Shown here: piece after piece, positions 61,201 to 64,000 of the stretch
Numbering within the stretch: the stretch's first letter is position 1
Layout: each line of letters opens with the position of its first letter
DNA from: Gari tellinella
Lineage: Eukaryota > Mollusca > Bivalvia > Cardiida > Psammobiidae
Direction: 5' to 3'
Length of the DNA: 64,000 bases
Assembly: GCA_922989275.2 (NCBI GenBank)
Contig: OV277861.1
Span: forward strand, 22,784,479 to 22,848,478
Translations under genes and position numbers: made by a program
The notes under the pieces: generated by a model
The model's input: the letters and a program-made list of their open reading frames with translations, nothing else
Databases searched by the model: none
Told to the model about the DNA's origin: nothing

Positions 61201-61462
61201 CGCTTATATCAAACGGAAGTATTCTCGGCTATAAGTCAAAAGTATTACACTTCTTTGAAACCCTCAATATCATACATTTTTCACACCCATTTACAGCATT
61301 ACTTCCACCACCAATTCCGCTGAATATCTTTTTTAAAGATATTTCTTGTTTTAGATGAGATCGCCTGTATAGGAAAAGAGGCGTGTAAACTGGCATGTGA
61401 TAATGAAGCCGGCTGTTCCAACATCGCCTATCCTAAACTTGTCCTGGAGCTCGCCCCAGTGG
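37729..61462 (+). CDS. SLC5A-like: SGLT-type sodium/sugar cotransporter, 10 exons, 3' part outside
   Basis: Ten exons join in phase to 355 codons that align without gaps to the first half of SLC5 sugar transporters. These couple Na+ and sugar (or inositol) uptake at the plasma membrane. Visible: the first helix ([17 protein letters not shown]), the [12 protein letters not shown] loop, [65 protein letters not shown] and CSNIAYP. Residues equivalent to human SGLT1 N78, H83, E102, Y290 and K321, which line the sugar site, are all kept. An NST glycosylation site sits where SGLT1 has one. The Q457 region and last helices lie beyond 64 kb. Which SLC5A subtype it is cannot be decided here. Confidence 0.93.
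38082..38327. mobile_element. MITE family A, copy 11 (SLC5 intron 1)
   Basis: TA-flanked complete copy; hairpin arms GAAGCC/GGCTCC carry one mismatch more than usual. Confidence 0.87.
38392..38637. mobile_element. MITE family A, copy 12
   Basis: TA-flanked, opposite orientation to copy 11 and only 64 bases away. The hairpin reads GGTCAGACGCCGGG ... CCCGGCGTCTGACC: GATC has become GGTC with GACC in the other arm, a compensated change. Confidence 0.88.
38641..38769. mobile_element. Internally deleted A element, copy 13
   Basis: It starts AGTTGAGAATACTGTATTC directly after copy 12 and ends GAAAGAATAACTTTTTCTCC. Half-size; the hairpin is gone except GAAAACAGTTTGAGTCTGGT. Confidence 0.65.
38770..39455. 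other. Intron 1 stretch with worn cores
   Basis: Broken modules at about 38878-38925 (CCAAACAGTTCCTGATGAGA) and 39168-39235 (CCAAACAGTTTCGATCCTGA...GGATCCAAACTGTTTG). No coding content. Confidence 0.45.
39456..39646. mobile_element. MITE family I, copy 2
   Basis: TA then CAGTAAAACTTAAGTGACTC. The central palindrome TTTCAAAGTTAAAACGTGGC ... matches family I at 12099. The right end is eroded (GAAGTGCAGG). Confidence 0.65.
40219..40432. mobile_element. E-like TTAA MITE with perfect, divergent hairpin
   Basis: TTAACCCTTAGCCCGCC to GGCAGGCTAAGGGTTAA. The core CAAACAGCTTGGATCCGGAT ... ATCCGGATCCAAGCTGTTTG pairs without mismatch though it differs from the usual core at several places in both arms. 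Body motifs CGTTTGC and CTCGTCTGCTTCAAG. Confidence 0.88.
40433..41891. other. Intron 1 stretch: AC-rich segment and an inverted repeat
   Basis: About 40760-40860 is AC-rich. GTGAATATAGGAG at about 40898 is matched by CTCCTATATTCAC at about 41018 around GGGGTTAAACCTGGGTTTAG, a dispersed repeat of unknown type. A worn A element lies about 41450-41595. Confidence 0.45.
41892..42142. mobile_element. MITE family F, copy 2 (143 bases before SLC5 exon 2)
   Basis: TTAACCCTTTCCTCCCTGAA to GGTTCAAAGGGTTAA. The hairpin is identical to that of copy 1, including the CTCCTTTCGGAG tip. Confidence 0.9.
42286..42357 (+). CDS. SLC5A-like: SLC5 exon 2
   Basis: 24 codons, [20 protein letters not shown] to WIP, the conserved cytoplasmic loop. 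Acceptor TTTCCAG, donor GTATGT. Missed by ORF finding because it is short; identified by family similarity. Confidence 0.9.
42431..43127. mobile_element. MITE family D, copy 5, hosting a J element
   Basis: TTTGAGCCGTGCCATTTGAC at the left and TTTTGTCATGCCACGGCTCA at the right. J copy 1 sits at 42663-43011. A small inner duplication (CTGAGTTTGGTCTACACTGC) is visible before it. Confidence 0.75.
42663..43011. mobile_element. MITE family J, copy 1
   Basis: CAGTGTTCCCTCTCTACAAC and its complement, TA on both sides. Body: AAATATCGTCTGCTTC, AATGTCGTATGCTG, then GACAAACAGCTTGAATCCAG ... CTGGATTCAAGCTGTTTGC. Confidence 0.88.
43134..43385. mobile_element. MITE family A, copy 14
   Basis: CAGTGGAGAAAACGTTATTC and its complement; left flank AA, right flank TA. 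Hairpin GCCGGGTCACCCGGC. It abuts D copy 5. Confidence 0.84.
43386..43850. other. Intron 2 stretch with a worn A element
   Basis: ACAGTGGGGAAAACGTAATTC at about 43570 begins an A copy without a clean right end; the rest shows nothing. Confidence 0.4.
43851..44098. mobile_element. MITE family E, reference copy 1
   Basis: TTAAACCCTTTCACGCTCAA to GACCATGAAAGGGTTAA. Core: CAAACAGTTTGATCCTAATC, ACGCCGCGTGACGCGGCGT, GATCAGGATCAAAACTGTTT. Right side GCAGACAACAATATTGAAGC then AGACGACAATATTGCGGTGA. Confidence 0.87.
44161..44265 (+). CDS. SLC5A-like: SLC5 exon 3: substrate and Na+ site segment
   Basis: 35 codons with [16 protein letters not shown] and AFEWG. It holds the equivalents of SGLT1 A76, N78, I79, H83 and E102. 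Acceptor TTATTGTAG, donor GTAAGT, phase 0 on both sides. An E-family MITE ends 62 bases upstream. Confidence 0.92.
44645..44859. mobile_element. E-like element, 58 bases before SLC5 exon 4
   Basis: GTGACCCTTTACCCCGCCAT to CAGGATAAGGGTTAA. Hairpin worn (CAAACAGGATTGATCCAGGT ... GTATCCAAACTGTTTGC). Body has ATCTTCTGCCTG and GTCGTCTGCAAAT. Confidence 0.65.
44918..44977 (+). CDS. SLC5A-like: SLC5 exon 4: membrane helix
   Basis: 20 codons, [20 protein letters not shown]. Acceptor TTTTCCAG, donor GTAAGC. Confidence 0.88.
45779..45862. repeat. Family K foldback, copy 2
   Basis: CTCAAACCTGACCAATCAAAGGCTTGAGAA matches the right arm of the 13689 copy; the left arm (TTTGAGTTAAGTCTAGGTTTGC) is shortened. 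Confidence 0.6.
46163..46511 (-). pseudogene. Candidate minus-strand terminal exon(s), frame broken
   Basis: After a good acceptor (TTTTTACTGTAG, exon from 46511) one frame reads [20 protein letters not shown] and on to HYCAMR, then stops. A second frame (46363-46163) reads [20 protein letters not shown] to KLSKEHNN and a stop. Both look protein-like, but joining them needs a frameshift or an unseen intron. Unidentified. Confidence 0.3.
46800..47110. repeat. TGACCTTTGACC-type repeat
   Basis: TGACATTGACCTTTGCCTGA, GAGCTCAAGAAGTTCTAC, CACATGTAGTTTTAAAT, then a second diverged unit. The same family as the 21700-22110 repeats. Confidence 0.55.
47279..47349 (-). CDS. Candidate internal exon, unidentified
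   Basis: Bounded by AG (TTTGTGCAG) and GT (GACAGGTATTG). In the phase of the upstream candidate it reads [20 protein letters not shown], an acidic stretch. It ends in phase 2, which does not fit the next candidate's long frame. Confidence 0.3.
48246..48335 (-). CDS. Candidate internal exon, unidentified
   Basis: Exactly 30 codons between AG (TTAATAG) and GTATAT, phase 0 at both ends: [20 protein letters not shown], then [10 protein letters not shown]. Protein-like, no family recognised. Perhaps part of a gene carried by the GTTCAA-rich segment. Confidence 0.35.
49739..49990. mobile_element. MITE family G, reference copy
   Basis: TTAACCCTTTCCCTTATAGA to ATCAGGTAAAGGGTTAA. Hairpin GTAAAGCAGAATGCGCCATA ... 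TTCTGCTTTACTTTC. This family's centre is different from the CAAACAGT module. Confidence 0.87.
49991..50755. other. Intron 4 end: worn E, hairpin and G remnants
   Basis: E in reverse about 49995-50130 (AAACAGTTTTGGTCCTGATC). A core at 50188-50262 (AACAGGTTGGAATCAGATTA ... GGTCCCAAACTGTTTGC). G piece about 50350-50510. GTCTTGACGATTTCAAAGAG and its neighbours resemble a piece near 56200. Confidence 0.45.
50756..50860 (+). CDS. SLC5A-like: SLC5 exon 5
   Basis: 35 codons beginning [18 protein letters not shown], an SLC5 signature, then a helix ending YIVTKIS. Acceptor TTTCTTCAG, donor GTAAGC. The preceding intron is 5.8 kb and contains the GTTCAA-rich segment. Confidence 0.93.
50861..51344. other. 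Intron 5, first part
   Basis: A broken core near 50960-51030 (CAAGCAATATAGACCCTGAT). No other features. Confidence 0.4.
51345..51545. mobile_element. MITE family H, copy 2
   Basis: TA then CAGTAAAACCTCTCTATTAC; right end GGGTGTAATAGAGTGGTTTT (eroded). Hairpin GAAAGCTCCTAATGGAGCTTTC between GTGACAGTTAAAGCAAG arms. Confidence 0.78.
51546..52024. other. Worn F and A pieces in intron 5
   Basis: TTTCCTCCCTGAAACTTTAT at about 51600 and GTGCAGATCTTATAAGAAGG mark an old F copy. A half core (CAAACAGTTTGGAGCCAGGT...GGCGTCTGATCAGG) is at about 51885-51925. Confidence 0.45.
52025..52228. mobile_element. MITE family H, copy 3
   Basis: CAGTAAATCCTCTCTATTAC to GAGGTTTTACTG with flanking TA on the right. 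Hairpin GAAAGCTCCTTTAGGATCTTTC. Confidence 0.75.
52229..53449. other. Intron 5 remainder
   Basis: Worn A element about 52430-52652 (CTTTCCCAATAAACGCGTTT ... CGTCTTCTCCATTG), then the foldback at 52737-52855. A short hairpin at about 53267-53310 reads AATGCAGAAAGCTCCTGTAG GAGCTTTCTGCATT. No gene. Confidence 0.45.
52737..52855. repeat. Foldback with about 52-base arms
   Basis: GTGTTCATTATTTATCATTT...AGTTGACTAAAATAATATGACGC pairs with its complement; the loop is about 12 bases (GAGCCTTGGCGA). Very few mismatches. Confidence 0.87.
53450..53555 (+). CDS. SLC5A-like: SLC5 exon 6
   Basis: [16 protein letters not shown] then a helix to TAIYTII. Acceptor TTATCAAG, donor GTAAAT, ends in phase 1. The acceptor pyrimidine tract is acceptable but its last bases (CAAG) are weak. 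Confidence 0.9.
53556..54443. other. Intron 6, first part
   Basis: Worn cores near 53708 (GAAACAGTGTGGGTCATGAT) and 54175 (GATCAGACGCCGAGTTACTA). Nothing else. Confidence 0.4.
54444..54647. mobile_element. MITE family H, reference copy
   Basis: CAGTAAAATCCCTCTATTAC and GTAATAGAGAGGTTATACTG, TA on both sides. Hairpin: GCAAGGTGACAGTAAAACAG, AAGCTCCTGTAGGAGCTTTC, matching right arm. A clean pogo/Tigger-like non-autonomous element. Confidence 0.88.
54895..55470. repeat. (GTA)n microsatellite with GTT/ATA variants, SLC5 intron 6
   Basis: Almost 0.6 kb of GTA/TAG triplets with interspersed GTT, ATA and GAA. It ends about 60 bases before the exon 7 acceptor. The long poly-Val (plus) and poly-Tyr (minus) ORFs are translations of the repeat, not genes. 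Confidence 0.95.
55530..55610 (+). CDS. SLC5A-like: SLC5 exon 7
   Basis: [20 protein letters not shown] onward to AVL; TDTLQT is strongly conserved in the family. Acceptor TTTTCAG, donor GTAATA, phase 1 on both sides. The (GTA)n tract ends about 60 bases upstream. Confidence 0.92.
55611..56520. other. Intron 7, first part
   Basis: An F-like remnant near 55755-55825 (AACATTGCAGATCCTGATAA), the G copy at 55859-56111, and a piece (GACCGTTTTTGTCGTATAACG) resembling 50550. No gene. Confidence 0.4.
55859..56111. mobile_element. MITE family G, copy 2
   Basis: CAACCCATTACCCCATTAAA to CTATCGGGTAATGGGTTAA. Hairpin AGTAAAGGAGAATGCGATTT ... GCATTCTGCTTTTC. Both termini read CCCATTACC / GGTAATGGG, a change shared by both ends. 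Confidence 0.78.
56521..56750. mobile_element. MITE family A, copy 15, worn
   Basis: CAGTGGAGAAAACACTCAAC and GCATTCTCTACTTAG. The hairpin has lost its left half (CAAACAGTTTGCAACCCGGC). Confidence 0.7.
56837..56980. mobile_element. MITE family J, copy 3, internally deleted
   Basis: CAGTGCTCCCTCTCTACAAC and GTTGTAGAGAGGGAGCGCTG; only 144 bp, without hairpin, but with CGACTCCCTCCTTACAACG repeats. Confidence 0.8.
57124..57335 (+). CDS. SLC5A-like: SLC5 exon 8
   Basis: Longest exon: YMEAIPSTY, an NST sequon after [22 protein letters not shown], and LWYWCSDQ with the equivalents of SGLT1 Y290 and W291. Acceptor TTTCAG. The donor is GTTATG, a poor match but required by the family alignment. Confidence 0.93.
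57336..57783. other. Intron 8 start with a worn G element
   Basis: About 57400-57595: CTTAAAACATGCTGAAAATA, AAGCATAATGTACCTTAAGG and AAACTAAAACCAGACTATGG. Nothing else. Confidence 0.45.
57784..58029. mobile_element. MITE family A, copy 16
   Basis: TA-flanked CAGTGGAGAATCTGTTATTC with ATTATCCACTG. It shares the ATTATCCACTG variant with copy 6, so the two are close relatives. Confidence 0.87.
58030..58898. other. Intron 8 remainder
   Basis: A run of 26 G at 58465-58490. A worn core at about 58585-58650 (GGGCCCAAATTAAACACCGC). No gene. Confidence 0.5.
58899..59034 (+). CDS. SLC5A-like: SLC5 exon 9
   Basis: [40 protein letters not shown] of GYLK equals SGLT1 K321. Acceptor ATTCCAG, donor GTGAAG, ends in phase 1. 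Confidence 0.93.
59107..59543. mobile_element. Family L element hosting A copy 17
   Basis: ATAAAGACGAGTAATGAGGT ... TACTCGTCTTTAT ends, with TTTAACAGTACTGGGTAC / GGGCTAAATACTGTTAAA inside. The A copy fills the centre. The short form is at 24646. Confidence 0.72.
59172..59418. mobile_element. MITE family A, copy 17
   Basis: TA-flanked CAGTGGAGTAGGTATTATTC and GTCTTCTCCACTG. Hairpin intact. Confidence 0.86.
59880..60100. mobile_element. MITE family A, copy 18, right end lost
   Basis: CAGTGGAGAAAACGCTGTTC, hairpin GATCAGACGCCGGGTAACCC with four bases missing in the right arm; runs into ATATATATATA. Confidence 0.72.
60101..61354. other. Intron 9 stretch, mostly AT-rich
   Basis: No gene. A worn family I element lies about 61010-61150 (CGATAATTCGAGCTC ... 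AGTTAAAACATGGATTATC). Short (AT)n tracts near 60110 and 60505. Confidence 0.45.
61355..61462 (+). CDS. SLC5A-like: SLC5 exon 10: extracellular Cys-rich loop
   Basis: [37 protein letters not shown]. The cysteines match the disulphide loop of SGLTs. Donor GTAAGA in phase 1; the next exon is beyond the window. Confidence 0.93.
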
Positions 61463-61564
61463 GTAAGACAATCAATCATTGTCATAATTATCTCTATTTT
61501 ATCAACCTTCATCACGCACTTCACTACATAGCTGGAATGGTGTTATATACTTATTATGTCTAGC

Positions 61565-61630
61565 AAAAAGTTTGTATCCTGATCAGACGCCGAGTAACTC
61601 GGCGTCTGATCAGGAAACAAACTTTTTGAC
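61565..61630. repeat. Bare hairpin module in SLC5 intron 10
   Basis: CAAAAAGTTTGTATCCTGAT, CAGACGCCGAGTAACTCGGC, then GTCTGATCAGGAAACAAACTTTTTG. The outer arms changed together (AAAAAGTTTG / CAAACTTTTT). Confidence 0.82.
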
Positions 61631-61861
61631 ATCCGTCTTAAGGTTTCTTGAAATTTGAAATAATAAAATCTTAGATTTTTTGTAGACTATACGTTAAGCC
61701 TTTTAAAGCATATTTGTTGTGTCTGTCATATATACAGTTTTGGTCCAGATAAGATGCCAAGTGACTTGACATCTAATCTGAATCCACATTGCTTTGCGGT
61801 ATTCTATACTATACTATTATGGTATTGTCTAAGTATAGTCTGTACATAACAAATAATTGCA

Positions 61862-62198
61862 CAGTGCTCCCTCTCTACAACAATATCCATTGGGAGAGAA
61901 ACATAGTGTGTGCATTGTTCGGAGCGAGTCGTTATAGGTAGGGAAAATTAAGACTGGACTAACATTTGCAAACAGCTTGAATCCAGACCAGGCGCCGCGT
62001 GACGCGAATTTGATCTGGATTCAATCTGTTTGTCACTCTTCATTATATCTATTCTATCAAATGTCCACTAATATGTAACTTTAAGAAAATACAGCAGACG
62101 ATATTACAGCAGTAAAAGCATTAGACATAATTGTCCTGTTTAGGGCACTACGGCAAGGGTCGTTGTCAGGAGGGAGTCGTTGTTGGGAGGGAACACTA
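61862..62198. mobile_element. MITE family J, copy 4
   Basis: CAGTGCTCCCTCTCTACAAC at the left; GTTGGGAGGGAACACTA at the right. Hairpin GCAAACAGCTTGAATCCAGA ... ATCTGGATTCAATCTGTTTG. The body CAGCAGACGATATTACAGCA matches E-family motifs. Confidence 0.78.
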
Positions 62199-62655
62199 TT
62201 TCACTGGTTACAGTTTCTATGTGAGATTTATCTCGGTCATGATTGTGCAGCAGTCATACTAGAATTTCATTACAAAGTAGATGGTTGTTCTTTCCCAGTA
62301 CACGTGTGTGTGTTCCAAACACTAATCTCTCCCATGCAGTTCAGGGTAACTCGGCTTCGAACCAGGCTCATGGCAGTTTGGATTCGAAATAACAAAATCA
62401 GTTACATTTTCGATTGAATGATGGATAGAGTTGGGTTTCGCGGCACCCCGACACAAACATATATAATGGTCATAATTATAGAAAATAATGCTGTTTTAAA
62501 CGTTTGTGTTGTATTTTGCATTTTAATAGAAGTGCGTGGCTATAAAACATGTAATTTTTGCATAAATAGCAAGACTATGGTCTTTATAAATGGGTTACAT
62601 GTAAACTACAAGATAGTGAAGCAGAGTATTTCTGCATTTCTGTCATAATATTTTA

Positions 62656-63066
62656 ACGGAGAATACAATATAATATTCTTCCCCGTTTAAACCAAACTAA
62701 ACGCAAACAATAGTAAAATTATTGTATCCATTTCAAACAGTTTGGCGCCAGTTTTAACATTTTCAACAGTTTATTGAATTGTATTTGCGTTTAACCCTTT
62801 CACTCTCAATGACGCTTAAAAGCGCGTTTGCAAACAGTTTGGATCCTGATCAGACGCCGCGTAACGCGGCGTCTGATAAGGATTCAAATTGTTTGACACT
62901 AGTTTTGAAATTTCTTTAGTCATACTGCCTTATTTTTTAACTTTGAAACAACATTGCAGACAACAAAATTGAAGCAGACGACAATGAAACGGTGAAGAGG
63001 TAAAAACCTCACGAAAAAAATGATCATGAAAGGGTTAAACGGAAGACAGTAACGCCTTCTCCACTG
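62656..63066. mobile_element. A element carrying an E element in its TTAA
   Basis: CGGAGAATACAATATAATATTCTTCCCCGTTTAA starts the host and CGCCTTCTCCACTG ends it. E copy 2 (62791-63038) is inserted at GCGTTTAA / TTAAACGG, with TTAA on both sides. Confidence 0.7.
62791..63038. mobile_element. MITE family E, copy 2
   Basis: TTAACCCTTTCACTCTCAAT to GATCATGAAAGGGTTAA. Hairpin GCAAACAGTTTGGATCCTGA, ACGCCGCGTAACGCGGCGT, a slightly worn right arm. Right side GCAGACAACAAAATTGAAGC, AGACGACAATGAAACGGTG. Confidence 0.87.
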
Positions 63067-63142
63067 TACCTCCTAAATAACAGCATAGAACGTACAGAAT
63101 GGTCTGAAAGCGAACACACAAAAAATACTTAGCAGTCTTACA

Positions 63143-63391
63143 TTAACTCTTTCCTCCCTGAAACTTTAAATGGACAATTCCAGTTTCCATTTAAGTCTAG
63201 TCCATTTCTGACTTTTAATGGTTGTTTATGTCAATGTTTGGCATTATGACAAACAGTGAAGACCCTGATCAAAGGGCTCCTAGGAGCCCTCTGATCTGGG
63301 TCTTCACTGTTTGCACAGGACAAGTGTACTATTCACATGTACACTGTTTGAAAAGGACGCTTATAAGCGGGACTAGGGTTCAAAGGGTTAA
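63143..63391. mobile_element. MITE family F, copy 3
   Basis: TTAACTCTTTCCTCCCTGAA to GGTTCAAAGGGTTAA. Hairpin tip GGGCTCCTAGGAGCCC instead of the TTTCGG loop of the other copies. Confidence 0.88.
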
Positions 63392-64000
63392 GAAGATAGT
63401 TTAATGCAGGACAAAAACGAGTACAGAAAGCTGATTTTGGAGCTTTCAGCATTTATATTTTACCTGCATCATGCAGTAATATATCTTTAGAGATCAAAAT
63501 ATTTTCACATTGACATACCCGTTGTATACATAATTATAGTCTACTGTTTATCTGTATGTTTGTAGCACGAAAATATCGGGGAAAAAACTAAGCACAAATA
63601 TGTAAATATATGTATGCTGTCCATATGTATAGACAGGTAGATTTATTTCCCCTGTTATGTACATGACATGGCCGTAAGAAACATGACACAAATTGACAAT
63701 GACATATAAAACAAACATGAGTTATGGACTGTGTTAGTCACACCAATAACAAGTATGACACCGCTAGGTGTTACAGTGGGAAAGCACGATCTTCTTTCCA
63801 TTTCTTGTTTAACCCTTCACCACATAGCCTGTTTCTAATTTCGAATATAAGTGGCCACTAAAGCAGGTTGAAAAAAGCAGAATGCGCCTTAATGCGCATT
63901 TTTCTTTACGTTATGACTGCTTAAAGCTACCATTTGCTAGGATATAGATGCTATTTCTTACGGTACATATCCATGACTGTATAAATTGGGTCAATTTTCT
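63392..64000. other. Right end: small hairpin and a G element in A sequence
   Basis: A stem at about 63420-63455 (CAGAAAGCTGATTTTGGAGCTTTC). From 63809 a G element (TTAACCCTTCACCACATAGC, AAGCAGAATGCGCCTTAATG) follows A-like sequence ACAGTGGGAAAGC...TTCTTGTTTAA, again at the A family's TTAA. It runs towards the window edge. Confidence 0.5.

Noticed and set aside
1..64000. CRISPR array or attC-like integron cassettes suggested by regularly recurring palindromes
   Set aside because: The palindromes are inside MITEs with TIRs and target duplications, irregularly spaced, in DNA with spliced eukaryotic genes. No cas or integrase gene.

Overview
The window looks like nuclear DNA of an invertebrate metazoan, most likely a bivalve mollusc. 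The grounds are a split SLC5 sugar-transporter gene with GT-AG introns, clustered tRNA-Thr genes, an intact two-ORF LINE, and a very high density of short terminal-inverted-repeat elements (MITEs). The bivalve assignment rests on the repeat style and is inference. Nothing here is bacterial or viral, and there are no operons.

Layout. 1-6.4 kb: a non-LTR retrotransposon with two long ORFs in the same frame, separated by one TAG. 6.4-18.7 kb: no host gene, only layered MITEs and foldbacks, including a 657-bp tandem duplication bounded by MITE copies. 18.77-20.64 kb, minus strand: a two-exon gene for a 204-residue secreted protein with two copies of a four-cysteine WCYG module. It has a MITE touching each end. 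20.9-32.8 kb: repeats, including a 159-bp near-perfect inverted duplication and a 1.25-kb long-TIR element. 32.87-35.13 kb: three tRNA-Thr(AGU) genes. 37.73-61.46 kb, plus strand: ten coding exons (355 codons) of an SGLT-type sodium/sugar cotransporter, running off the right end. Its introns are full of MITEs, a 0.6-kb (GTA)n tract and a 4.4-kb GTTCAA-rich segment.

MITE naming used below. A: TA-flanked, TIR CAGTGGAGAA, about 246 bp. D: TIR ATGAGCCGTGCCATGAC, about 260 bp. E, F, G: TTAA-flanked, ends CCCTTT; E has CACTCTCAATGACG ends, F has CCTCCCTGAAACTTT ends, G has an AGCAGAATGCGCC hairpin. H, I, J: TA-flanked pogo/Tigger-like TIRs (CAGTAAAACCTCTCTATTA, CAGTCGAACTTCGATATC, CAGTGYTCCCTCTCTACAAC). 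K, L: foldbacks. Families A, D, E, F and J, with quite different ends, carry the same kind of central hairpin: arms CAAACAGT / ACTGTTTG around a 60-70 base palindrome, usually with GATCAGACGCCG at its heart. About forty copies of the GACGCCG type are visible by eye. The arms vary between copies but change together.

This shared, covarying hairpin is the most unusual thing in the window. Its sequence is also found at a palindrome breakpoint, and the hairpin-bearing elements touch both ends of the Cys-rich gene. I cannot run alignments, folding or database searches. Element boundaries in degenerate copies are approximate.
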